Origin: Marinobacter salinexigens
Lineage (GTDB): Bacteria; Pseudomonadota; Gammaproteobacteria; Pseudomonadales; Oleiphilaceae
Assembly (NCBI RefSeq): GCF_008370345.1
Contig: NZ_VTUU01000001.1
Location: 50,859-114,858 of the forward strand
Length of the DNA stretch: 64,000 bases
Reading direction: 5' to 3'
The notes beneath the pieces were generated by a model. That model was given only the letters and a program-made list of their open reading frames with translations, searched no databases and was not told where the DNA came from. Positions 56,932 to 64,000 of the stretch are shown here, piece after piece; positions within the stretch are counted from its first letter, which is position 1, and each line of letters starts with the position of its first letter. The position numbers and the translations under genes are program-made.

Positions 56932-57192
56932 TCAGATTGTCTGAGCCGTCGAGTGTTGTGCCCTTGCATTTTGCTGGCGTCGACTCCAGATCCTTTCATG
57001 GAAGAAGTAGGCCACGGTGTTGATGGCGGGCTCCACCATAGCAATCAGGCTTCCTACAATGATGTCGCCAGTCAGCAGGTAAGCCACAGTAAAGGCGACC
57101 GTAAAGTGCGTCATAGCGAAAGTAATGGTTTTTACCAGCGACTGGTCACCATGGGTTCCGTGGTTATGCACAAACAGTTTCAAGGCACTCAT
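56932..57192 (-). CDS. DUF2061 family small membrane protein
   Basis: This 86-residue protein has VKTITFAMTHFTVAFTVAYL, then LTGDIIVGSLIAMVEPAINTVAYFFHERIW, read as two adjacent helices with the conserved EP and HER at the second. This is the DUF2061 pattern (HERIW near the end). It sits in the inner membrane; no function is known. It is divergent from dps across a 228-bp gap. Confidence 0.8.
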   Translation of the reverse strand: MSALKLFVHNHGTHGDQSLVKTITFAMTHFTVAFTVAYLLTGDIIVGSLIAMVEPAINTVAYFFHERIWSRRQQNARAQHSTAQTI

Positions 57193-57280
57193 TGTCAGCT
57201 CCCGCCGTCGTCGTTCGTCTATGGTTGTTATTAAAGGCTAAATAGGAATCGTTGTTAAATAGAATGATTTCTTGGTTTTG

Positions 57281-57295
57281 ATAGTTGTCAGCTAT
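57281..57295 (+). promoter_or_regulatory. OxyR-like half-operator upstream of dps
   Basis: ATAG-N7-CTAT (ATAGTTGTCAGCTAT) is a perfect half of the tetrad OxyR consensus. The next expected ATAG at 57303 is absent and no second half is seen on the other side. It lies 126 bp before the dps start. Dps is an established OxyR target in enterics, which supports it only by analogy. Confidence 0.35.
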
Positions 57296-57420
57296 GAGTC
57301 GGTGGGATTCGATATTGGTCTGAGCTATAGCTGGTATTAATGATCTAAACTTTCCGGCGCAGACGCGCTGGGTTACATTAGACGCAGTATTTACTTAATT
57401 AACGGTCAAGGAGGCTTCTG

Positions 57421-57894
57421 ATGAGCAAGAACTTCATCGGTCTGGACGCAGTGAAAGCGGAAACGTTGGCGGATTCCCTGAATGATCTGTTGTCGAACTA
57501 CCAGATCTTCTACATGAACGTTCGCGGGTTCCACTGGAACATCAAGGGTAGTGATTTCTTCGAGCTGCATTTGAAGTTCGAGGAACTCTACAACGACCTG
57601 CTGCTGAAAGTTGATGAAATTGCCGAGCGGGTCCTGACCCTGGGCCATCGTCCGACTCACTCCTACAGCTCATACATTGAGCGTTCTGAAGTCAAGGAGT
57701 GCAAAGACGTGTCCGACGGCAAGGAAGCGATGACTAACATCGTGGAAAGTTTTGCCAAGCTCATCGGCAAGCAGCGTGAACTGCTGAGCCTCGCAGGAGA
57801 TGCGGAAGATGAGGGCACGGTTTCCCTGATGAGCGACTATATCTCTCAGCAGGAAAAGACAGTCTGGATGTACCGTAGCTACCTGGGTCAGTAA
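57421..57894 (+). CDS. dps: Dps family ferritin-like DNA-protection protein
   Basis: This 157-residue ferritin-like subunit has the dimer-interface ferroxidase site in GFHWNIKGSDFFELHLKFEE (His, Asp, Glu positions). AERVLTLGHRPTHSYSSYIE is also a family feature. Twelve subunits form a shell that oxidises ferrous iron with hydrogen peroxide and protects DNA. The N-terminus is short and has few Lys, so direct DNA binding may be weak. AGGAGG lies 6 bases before the ATG. A terminator follows. Confidence 0.92.
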   Translation: MSKNFIGLDAVKAETLADSLNDLLSNYQIFYMNVRGFHWNIKGSDFFELHLKFEELYNDLLLKVDEIAERVLTLGHRPTHSYSSYIERSEVKECKDVSDGKEAMTNIVESFAKLIGKQRELLSLAGDAEDEGTVSLMSDYISQQEKTVWMYRSYLGQ

Positions 57895-57920
57895 TTCCGG
57901 CCTGTCATTTGGTGGTAGTG

Positions 57921-57955
57921 AAGACGGCGGCCCGAGGGTCGCCGTCTTTGTTTCT
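57921..57955 (+). terminator. Rho-independent terminator after dps
   Basis: AAGACGGCG and CGCCGTCTT form a 9-bp stem with a 10-base loop that contains CCC/GGG, followed by TTTGTTTCT. It lies 26 bp after the dps stop. Confidence 0.8.
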
Positions 57956-57998
57956 GGTCATCAAACTTTCACTGGGGTGACCCGGAACTGAAGCCCGT

Positions 57999-58016
57999 TT
58001 GTCATAAAACTTGCCT
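57999..58016 (+). promoter_or_regulatory. Pho-box-like site upstream of the phytase-like lipoprotein gene
   Basis: TTGTCATAAAACTTGCCT aligns with the E. coli Pho box (two CTGTCAT half-sites with a 4-base AT spacer), with a twelve-base run of identity and 14 of 18 matches by eye. It ends 48 bases before the ATG at 58065. A TACATT near 58036 could serve as the -10. Confidence 0.45.
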
Positions 58017-58064
58017 AGCGTGTGTCGGGAATTTCTACATTTGACGTTTCCCGAGGCAACAACG

Positions 58065-59744
58065 ATGTTCAGAAAGACTTTGATTTCCGCTGCCGTGCTT
58101 TCATCCGTAGTCGGGCTGAGCGCCTGCACAGACGATGGTGATAACGGCGTTGATGGCATTGACGGTATTAATGGCAGCAGCAAGACGCTGATCGAGCTGA
58201 GTGTGCTTGGCAGCTACCAGGCTCCGGGAGACGTATTTGACGCCGGTGCCGCCGAGATCGTTGCCCATGATGCAACAAATCAGCGTCTGTTCGTTGTTAA
58301 CGCGGGTGCGTCTACCGTTGACGTACTGGATATCCAGGATCCATCCCAGCCGGTATTACTACAGACCATTGATGCAACGGCCGAGGGCGCTTCTGCCAAC
58401 AGTGTTGCTGTCTACGGGGATCTGGTGGCAGTTGCTATTGAAGCCGACGTGAAACAGGACCCGGGCAAGGTTGTTTTCTATAACGCGACAGACCTGGGTA
58501 AAGTCGGTGAAGCCACAGTGGGTGCCCTGCCGGACATGGTAACCTTCACACGGGATGGCCAGAAGGTTCTGGTTGCTAATGAAGGTGAGCCGAGTGCCGA
58601 TTACAGCATTGATCCGGTAGGCTCGATCAGCATTGTTGATCTTTCCGCTGGTGTGGCGGGCGCAACTGTGACTACTGCGGGCTTTGAAAGCTTTAATGCC
58701 AATGTGGCAGACCTGCAAGCCAGCGGTGTTCGGGTGTTTGGCCCTGGAGCCAGTGTCGCTCAGGACCTTGAGCCTGAGTACATCGCGGTTTCTGAGGACA
58801 ACACGACGGCGTGGATTGCCCTGCAGGAAGCGAATGCCTTCGCCGTACTGGATATTGAAGCCGGTGAAATCACCGACATCCTTCCTCTGGGCTTCAAAGA
58901 CCATAACCTGATTGGCAATGAACTGGATGCGAGCAACCGCGATGACCGCATCAATATCCGTAATTGGCCGGTGAAAGGCATGTACATGCCGGATGCCATT
59001 TCCAGCTACAGCTACAACGGAAAGACCTACTACATTACCGCCAACGAAGGTGACTCCCGGGATTATGACGGCTTCTCTGAGGAGTTCCGTCTGAAGGACC
59101 TGACGCTTGACGCGACCGCGTTCCCGGATGCGGCCACTCTGCAGTTGGATGAAAACCTCGGCCGGATCAATGTCACCTCAACGATGGGTGTAAGCAATGG
59201 TTGTGATCCCAGCGATCCGCTGACCGACGTCGAGGTTGCCTGCGTGTATGATGAAATCTACACCTACGGTGGTCGCTCCTTCTCGATCTGGTCTGAGGAT
59301 GGCCAGCAGGTCTTTGACAGCGGAAGCGAGTTCGAACGCATCACCGCGAGATTGTTGCCCGATAACTTCAATGCCACCAACGATGAGAACAACTTCGACA
59401 ACCGCTCTGACGACAAGGGGCCGGAGCCTGAGGCGGTCACGGTTGGTAAAATCAACGGGCAGACATTTGCGTTTATCGGGCTTGAGCGTGTGGGCGGTAT
59501 CATGGTCTACGACGTGACGAATCCCCAGAGCCCGGAGTTTGTTCAATATCTGAATAACCGGGATTTCTCTGTGTCTCAGGCGGATCTTGAAGCGGGTATG
59601 GCGGGTGATCTTGGTCCTGAAGGTGTTGCCTTCATTTCAGCTGATAACAGCCCGAATGGTCAGCCGATGCTGGCGGTAGGAAATGAAATCAGCGGAACGA
59701 CGACGCTCTACGGCATCGACGTTATTGAGCTTTCCGGCAACTGA
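58065..59744 (+). CDS. Choice-of-anchor I lipoprotein (phytase-like beta-propeller)
   Basis: This is a 559-residue lipoprotein from ATG 58065. The lipobox is LSAC with Cys20, and the mature start TDDGDNGVDGIDGINGSS is a short Gly-rich repeat. The body is a propeller-like fold of repeated strands: FVVNAGASTVDVLDIQDPSQP, read as a blade; VLVANEGEPSADYSIDPVGS; YYITANEGDSRDYDGF; GPEPEAVTVGKINGQTFAFI. This matches the choice-of-anchor I family, with phytase-like relatives. It is probably a surface or periplasmic phosphoester-related protein; the activity is unproven. GAGG stands 9 bases upstream. Confidence 0.8.
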   Translation: MFRKTLISAAVLSSVVGLSACTDDGDNGVDGIDGINGSSKTLIELSVLGSYQAPGDVFDAGAAEIVAHDATNQRLFVVNAGASTVDVLDIQDPSQPVLLQTIDATAEGASANSVAVYGDLVAVAIEADVKQDPGKVVFYNATDLGKVGEATVGALPDMVTFTRDGQKVLVANEGEPSADYSIDPVGSISIVDLSAGVAGATVTTAGFESFNANVADLQASGVRVFGPGASVAQDLEPEYIAVSEDNTTAWIALQEANAFAVLDIEAGEITDILPLGFKDHNLIGNELDASNRDDRINIRNWPVKGMYMPDAISSYSYNGKTYYITANEGDSRDYDGFSEEFRLKDLTLDATAFPDAATLQLDENLGRINVTSTMGVSNGCDPSDPLTDVEVACVYDEIYTYGGRSFSIWSEDGQQVFDSGSEFERITARLLPDNFNATNDENNFDNRSDDKGPEPEAVTVGKINGQTFAFIGLERVGGIMVYDVTNPQSPEFVQYLNNRDFSVSQADLEAGMAGDLGPEGVAFISADNSPNGQPMLAVGNEISGTTTLYGIDVIELSGN

Positions 59745-59763
59745 TTCCGGCCGGCAGAACAAG

Positions 59764-59792
59764 AAAGGTGCCTTCTCAGGCACCTTTTTTTT
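59764..59792 (+). terminator. Rho-independent terminator after the phytase-like gene
   Basis: AAAGGTGCCT and AGGCACCTTT form a 10-bp stem with loop TCTC, followed by further T (eight in a row including stem bases). It also lies just past the 3' end of the opposite-strand FAD oxidoreductase gene and could serve both, more weakly on the minus strand. Confidence 0.85.
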
Positions 59793-59798
59793 ATGGGG

Positions 59799-60923
59799 TC
59801 AGACCGCAGAGGCCAGTAAAGGCACACCCTGATGTAAAAACCACTTCTCGGTAACCACTTTCCGGGTGAACCAGTGGGAGCGCATGAGGGGGCTGGCCAG
59901 TGCCAGTTTCATCCATTCCGGAACCTGCCAGCCATCCTCATCCTCGGCTGCCCGGTTGCCAAAGCGCGCGGCTATGGCATCGCCGTATACCTGCAGGGAT
60001 GACGCGGAGCAGTCCTCTGCTTTGCGGATAACATCCGCGGCCATCAAGGCCGACTCAATCGCCGGGCGTATACCCTCACCACTTTGGGTGTAGGCCAGCC
60101 CTGCAGAATCCCCGATCAACAGAATGCCGTCATCCACCAGCGGTCGCTCGGCATGGGCATAGAGAAGGTAGGCGTGGCCCTTGAAACGCCCGGGGACGGT
60201 GTCCGGAATCCGGCCGTAGGCTTTCATCTCTTTCACAAAGGCTTCCAGATGATCGGTCAGCTTGTGATTGTCTTCCCGGCCCAGGCCGACATTCAGGTAG
60301 TTTCCCTTGCGGAATACCCAGGCATAGCCTTTAAGATCGCGGCAGAACCAGAGTTCGGGGGTGTCCCCGCGCGCTTCGCAGACGGATGCCTGTTCGGCTG
60401 TCATCTCGAACTCTGCTTCCTTGGCGGCAACCACAGTCTCGTGCCTGCCAGGGCCGTCGCCAAGGAGGCGGGCCACAGGGCAGAAATGGCCTCCTGCACC
60501 AACGATCAACGGCGCTTCCCAGGTCTCGTTGATTACCCAGTTTGCGCCCTTGCGAACGATGCTTTTGACCGGTGTTCCCAGAGCCTTGGGTGAGCTCACG
60601 CGATCCAGAAGGTAAGCATCAAACTCACAGCGACGAATGCCAAAACTGACAATAGCACCATGATCATTCTCGACGGCATCCTGTCCCATCATGCCGATAC
60701 GGAAGCGGCGAATAGGCTGCAGGGTTCTCCCTGTATTGTAATCGTCCAGGTCGATCTTCAGTTCGTCCATCACCGCCGGGGTAACCCAACCCGCGCAGGT
60801 CTTGTCCCGGGGAAAGGCCTGTTTATCAATGATCAGAATACGTTTTCCGCTGTCCTGAAGAGCACGGGCCAGGGTGGAACCTGCGGGGCCCGCGCCAATG
60901 ATGATCAGATCGTAGTAGTCCAT
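59799..60923 (-). CDS. FAD-dependent oxidoreductase, geranylgeranyl reductase family
   Basis: This 374-residue flavoprotein has the dinucleotide fold DLIIIGAGPAGSTLARALQD, KTCAGWVTPAVMDEL (Cys-Ala-Gly-Trp variant of the family loop), APLIVGAGGHFCPVARLLG, and DDGILLIGDSAGLAYTQSGEGI for the second FAD contact. The family reduces C=C bonds of isoprenoid or other lipid chains. It lies 8 bp after the cyclopropane synthase gene on the same strand, so the pair is probably co-translated and may modify the same lipid acyl chain. No signal peptide is seen. Confidence 0.83.
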   Translation of the reverse strand: MDYYDLIIIGAGPAGSTLARALQDSGKRILIIDKQAFPRDKTCAGWVTPAVMDELKIDLDDYNTGRTLQPIRRFRIGMMGQDAVENDHGAIVSFGIRRCEFDAYLLDRVSSPKALGTPVKSIVRKGANWVINETWEAPLIVGAGGHFCPVARLLGDGPGRHETVVAAKEAEFEMTAEQASVCEARGDTPELWFCRDLKGYAWVFRKGNYLNVGLGREDNHKLTDHLEAFVKEMKAYGRIPDTVPGRFKGHAYLLYAHAERPLVDDGILLIGDSAGLAYTQSGEGIRPAIESALMAADVIRKAEDCSASSLQVYGDAIAARFGNRAAEDEDGWQVPEWMKLALASPLMRSHWFTRKVVTEKWFLHQGVPLLASAV

Positions 60924-60931
60924 CAGTCCTC

Positions 60932-62236
60932 CTATTGGGCAGCAGGAAAGGAGTAAAGATCAGCTCTGCTCTGGGGCAGTTGGTTATTGTCGCCGTGGGT
61001 GAACACCACCTGGAATAGTTGGAGGGAGCCGGCCCGGAAGGCAGCAATGGAGCCCGCCAGATACATACGCCAGGCTCGGGTAAAGTGATCGTCATACATC
61101 TCTGTCACTTCTTCTTCATTTTCGGTAAACCTCTGCATCCAGTGTGTCAGGGTCTGGGCGTAGTGAAGGCGAAGGTTTTCAACATCCAGTACCGAAAACT
61201 CCCCGTGTTCACAGATCTCCATGAGCTCGCCGATACTGGGTGGGTAGGCACCGGGGAAAATCCGTTTCTCGATCCACGCATTCATCAGTGTGGGGTGGTT
61301 GCGGCCAATGCTGTGAATGAGGGCTATACCGTTGGGTTTCAGGCAGTGTTTGATGAGCTCGGACAACGCCCGGTAGTTTTCCTTTCCAACATGCTCAAGC
61401 ATGCCGACAGAAACGAATGCGTCGAACTGCCCTTCGATATTGCGGTAATCATCTTCTATGTAGGTCACCAGATGATCCAACCGCTCTTCGCTGGCTTTTT
61501 TACGGGCGTAGGCCAACTGTTCCCGGGAGATGTTGTAGGACTGCACGGTAACGCCATAGTGGCGCGCCATGTAGCGGGCGAGTCCACCCCAGCCACAACC
61601 GGCCTCGACGACGCTCATCCCTGGTTTCAGTCGAAGTTTTCGGCAAACGTGTTCCAGTTTTGCCAACTGAGCCTGTTCGAGTGTCAGGTCTGCTCGCTCG
61701 TAATAGGCGCAGGTGTACTGCATGGCCGCCTTATCCAGCCAGAGCTGGTAAAACGGGTTGCCGAGATCGTAGTGGTGATGGATGTTTTCTTTGGCTTCCG
61801 AGATGCCCGTCGACCTGGGGTTGTGGTTGCGCCACAGCGCATCCAGCCACCTGGGCCACTGCCGGCGCGCGTTGTGGATAGCTCTGTACAGGGCTTCGAG
61901 CAGTTCCGGCAGGTCGCCATCAACTTCCAGTCGCCCGGCACTGTAGAGATCGCCGAATGCGAGATTGGGATTGGCAACGAGGGAATAGAGTGCCTTTGGG
62001 TCGGTCAGGTGGAGAGTAAACCGCGCGTCGTCAGATTCAGGCTCAATGAGCTCGCCATTCCAGAGCTGAAAGCACACCGGTGGTGACCCTGCCATCCTCA
62101 TCAGTTTTGCCACCAACCAGCGTTCGTAACTGTGGGGTTCCCTGTCGGTCTGGCTAGAGTCGAGTGGCAACGTCAGCACGTGGGGGTGCCGTTCCTGCTC
62201 CTTCTGATCGTTTTTGCGGACGGTACTTTGAGCCAT
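60932..62236 (-). CDS. cfa: Cyclopropane-fatty-acyl-phospholipid synthase family methyltransferase
   Basis: This 434-residue protein is longer than E. coli Cfa (382) mainly at the N-terminus. NIHHHYDLGNPFYQLWLDK, AMQYTCAYYE (active-site Cys position), VVEAGCGWGGLARYMA (SAM loop), SVGMLEHVGKENYRAL (Glu-His), LIHSIGRNHPTLMNAWIEKR, written as LIHSIG and NAWIEKRIFPGAYPPS, and SIAAFRAGSLQLFQVVF are all conserved. It transfers a methylene from SAM to a cis double bond of phospholipid acyl chains. A good sigma70-type promoter lies upstream, and an FAD reductase follows 8 bp downstream. Confidence 0.9.
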   Translation of the reverse strand: MAQSTVRKNDQKEQERHPHVLTLPLDSSQTDREPHSYERWLVAKLMRMAGSPPVCFQLWNGELIEPESDDARFTLHLTDPKALYSLVANPNLAFGDLYSAGRLEVDGDLPELLEALYRAIHNARRQWPRWLDALWRNHNPRSTGISEAKENIHHHYDLGNPFYQLWLDKAAMQYTCAYYERADLTLEQAQLAKLEHVCRKLRLKPGMSVVEAGCGWGGLARYMARHYGVTVQSYNISREQLAYARKKASEERLDHLVTYIEDDYRNIEGQFDAFVSVGMLEHVGKENYRALSELIKHCLKPNGIALIHSIGRNHPTLMNAWIEKRIFPGAYPPSIGELMEICEHGEFSVLDVENLRLHYAQTLTHWMQRFTENEEEVTEMYDDHFTRAWRMYLAGSIAAFRAGSLQLFQVVFTHGDNNQLPQSRADLYSFPAAQ

Positions 62237-62293
62237 GGATTCGTCACTCCTTTCTGCCCAATGGCCGAGTTATGAATTGGCTGTTTTTTGTTC

Positions 62294-62321
62294 AGTATAG
62301 AGAATCGTAAGGTTTTGTCAG
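62294..62321 (-). promoter_or_regulatory. Sigma70-type promoter of the cfa gene
   Basis: On the minus strand CTGACA (62321-62316) and TATACT (62299-62294) are separated by 16 bases. This places the transcription start roughly 50 bp before the cfa ATG. The region is AT-rich compared with its surroundings. Confidence 0.6.
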
Positions 62322-62395
62322 GTTATCGGGTTGGGGCAGTGTAGTAGCGGCGATGGAGGGGCAACAGGTGTTCAGAGCGGGGGGGCGCCAGAATG

Positions 62396-62420
62396 AAAAA
62401 GCCGGGCACAGGGCCCGGCT
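62396..62420 (-). terminator. Rho-independent terminator after the TRAP genes
   Basis: AGCCGGGC and GCCCGGCT form an 8-bp GC-rich stem with a 5-base loop, followed on the minus strand by five T. It lies 18 bp after the dctM stop. Confidence 0.85.
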
Positions 62421-62437
62421 TACTTGTATCAGGACAG

Positions 62438-63733
62438 TCAGTACATAGCCGTCATGCCAAACCACTCGGGGAAGATCACGATCAGAGCCAGTACCAGTAT
62501 CTGAATGGCAATGAACGGAATAATACCCTTGTAGATATCGACGGTTTTCACTTCTGGTGGGGCAACCCCTTTGAGATAGAACAGGGCGAACCCGAAGGGT
62601 GGGGTCAGGAAGCTGGTTTGCAGGTTCATGGCAATCAGGATAGCGAACCACAGCATGTTGATGCCCATGGCTTCTGCGACTGGAGCCAGAATCGGCACGA
62701 TGATAAAGGAAATCTCGACGAAATCGATGAAGAAACCCAAAACCAGAATGACCGCCATGGCGAGAATGATAAAGCCCCAGTGATCCCCCGGCAGCATATG
62801 CAACCACTCTTCCAGCAAGTAATCACCACCGGTGTAGCTGAACACCATGGAGAAGGCGGTGGCACCAATGAGGATGGCAAATACCATGGCGGTTACCTTG
62901 ACGGTATCCCGTGCGGCTTCCCATACCATGCGGAAGGAGAACTGCCGGTAGATAATGGCAAGGACGATCGCACCAACGCCACCCAGAGCCGAGGACTCGG
63001 TGGGCGTGGCTATGCCGGAGAAAATTGAGCCCAGAACCACAACAATCAGTGCCAGCGGCGGGATGATCGCGAGCAGCGCCGATACAATCTCTTGCTTGCG
63101 AGAGCGGCTCGGATCTTCTGGCATGGCCGGTGCTGTTTCCGGCTTCAGCCGGGTGAGGATCAGGATATAGACAATATACAGACCGATCAGTACGACGCCT
63201 GGCCAGACAGCCGCCTTGAAAAGGTCGCCTACCGGCAAGCCTAGAACATCGCCGAGGATGATCAGGATAATGGACGGAGGAACGATCTGCCCCAGCGTAC
63301 CGGACGCACAGATGGTGCCGGTGCTCAGTCGCTTGTCGTATTTATGGGCAAGCATGACGGGCAGTGAAATCAGGCCCATCGCAACCACGCTGGCACCAAC
63401 CACGCCGGTGGAGGCCGCGAGCAGCGCGCCTACCAGGATGGTGGAAATTGCAAGGCCGCCAGGCAGGCCGCCAAAGAGCCGCCCCATGGAGGTCAGCAAC
63501 TGCTCAGCCAGCTTTGTTCGCTGCAGAACCACGCCCATGAAAATGAACAGTGGCACGGCCATCATAACCGTGTTCTGCATCACGCTCATGATCCGGAATG
63601 GCATGAAGGCAAACAGGTCCATGCCCTCGGCAAATATGCCGAAGAACAGGGCAACACCGCCAAAGGTAAAGGCAACCGGGAACCCCAGCATCAGCATGAC
63701 GAGGGCCACGCCGAACATAATGATACCGATCAT
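62438..63733 (-). CDS. dctM: TRAP transporter large permease (DctM type)
   Basis: This 431-residue, roughly 12-helix inner-membrane protein has VALVMLMLGFPVAFTFGGVALFFG at the N-terminus (read as two parts), MAVPLFIFMGVVLQRT, ASTGVVGASVVAMGLISLP, and GTLGQIVPPSIILII, all DctM signatures. With DctQ and a periplasmic DctP it imports a carboxylate-type solute using the sodium gradient. Its ATG overlaps the dctQ stop. A terminator follows. The solute is not predictable from the permease. Confidence 0.92.
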   Translation of the reverse strand: MIGIIMFGVALVMLMLGFPVAFTFGGVALFFGIFAEGMDLFAFMPFRIMSVMQNTVMMAVPLFIFMGVVLQRTKLAEQLLTSMGRLFGGLPGGLAISTILVGALLAASTGVVGASVVAMGLISLPVMLAHKYDKRLSTGTICASGTLGQIVPPSIILIILGDVLGLPVGDLFKAAVWPGVVLIGLYIVYILILTRLKPETAPAMPEDPSRSRKQEIVSALLAIIPPLALIVVVLGSIFSGIATPTESSALGGVGAIVLAIIYRQFSFRMVWEAARDTVKVTAMVFAILIGATAFSMVFSYTGGDYLLEEWLHMLPGDHWGFIILAMAVILVLGFFIDFVEISFIIVPILAPVAEAMGINMLWFAILIAMNLQTSFLTPPFGFALFYLKGVAPPEVKTVDIYKGIIPFIAIQILVLALIVIFPEWFGMTAMY

Positions 63734-64000
63734 GCCAGGTCACCTCCGCTGTGCTCCACTTCATAGGTCTTTTCGCCGGACATCACGCGGAGTGCAAAGG
63801 TGGCCATATTGAGGCCAGCGGTGGCGATAAAGAAAGCGGAGAAAGGAATGACAGCCTTGATGATCCACCGGTTCGGAAGGCCTCCGGGATCTCCGCTACC
63901 TTCGCCCATGCCGTAGGAATCCAGAGCGAAGCTGTAACCGTAGATGCCAATCAGGTAAGCAAACGGAATGACAAAGATGAGAGCGCCGATCAGGTTGATC
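63730..64000 (-). CDS. dctQ: TRAP transporter small permease (DctQ type), 3' part
   Basis: Only the last 89 residues are in the window; the frame is open to the right edge. GALIFVIPFAYLIGIYGYSF, PNRWIIKAVIPFSAFFIATA and a hydrophilic tail ending EHSGGDLA fit the C-terminal half of a DctQ protein. The stop overlaps the dctM ATG as ATGA, showing translational coupling. The N-terminal part and any DctP gene lie beyond the window. Confidence 0.88.
   Translation of the reverse strand, partial: INLIGALIFVIPFAYLIGIYGYSFALDSYGMGEGSGDPGGLPNRWIIKAVIPFSAFFIATAGLNMATFALRVMSGEKTYEVEHSGGDLA

Overview
The window reads as a chromosomal segment of a moderately GC-rich gammaproteobacterium of the Marinobacter / Pseudomonas-relative type. 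This is inferred from gene order and protein families: algC-argB; lptD-surA-pdxA-rsmA-apaH divergent from amgK-murU-djlA; rpe-gph-trpE-trpG-trpD-trpC; and crp/vfr next to an OsmC gene and speD. No rRNA, tRNA, CRISPR array, prophage or insertion sequence was recognised. Coding density is high, and both window ends cut genes (algC at the left, a TRAP dctQ gene at the right).

Layout: 0-5 kb holds the tail of algC and arginine genes (argB, a membrane-anchored hypothetical, argE, argA). 5-10 kb holds a lipoprotein peptidase and a 1248-residue PilZ/DUF1631/GGDEF/EAL protein whose catalytic motifs are degenerate. 10-17.5 kb holds prkB, pirin, azoreductase, speD, OsmC, crp/vfr and modABC. 17.5-25 kb is an accessory-looking block of hydrolases, a fatty acid hydroxylase, three glutathione transferases, an orphan solute-binding lipoprotein and an M14 peptidase. 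25-31 kb holds the rpe-gph-trpEGDC run. 31-43 kb holds the peptidoglycan-recycling and LPS/outer-membrane assembly genes, thiSG and slmA. 43-54 kb holds an inositol-phosphatase-like gene, an aminotransferase, a PstS-OmpA fusion, an AraC regulator, an RND pump and a small membrane J-protein. 54-64 kb holds a NolW-like protein, DAHP synthase, a LysE exporter, Dps, a phytase-like lipoprotein, a CFA synthase/FAD-reductase pair and a TRAP transporter.

The most interesting signals lie between genes. First, a 110-bp structured repeat occurs twice (26101-26210 and 43390-43499) in opposite orientations. The arms differ in sequence between copies, yet each copy is self-complementary, and the core with two GGA-bearing hairpins is conserved. 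One copy sits between trpD and trpC. Second, an unannotated aromatic-rich leader peptide followed by a classical terminator precedes DAHP synthase. Third, an unannotated Trp-codon leader peptide precedes trpE. Both entry points to aromatic amino acid synthesis in the window therefore appear to be controlled by translation of a leader. Pho-box-like sites stand at similar distances before the PstS-OmpA fusion and the phytase-like lipoprotein, which suggests a shared phosphate-starvation response.

Several start codons were moved inward from the longest open frame where a ribosome binding site, signal peptide or family alignment supported it. Functional names rest on recognised motifs and family resemblance recalled from knowledge; no database search was run.
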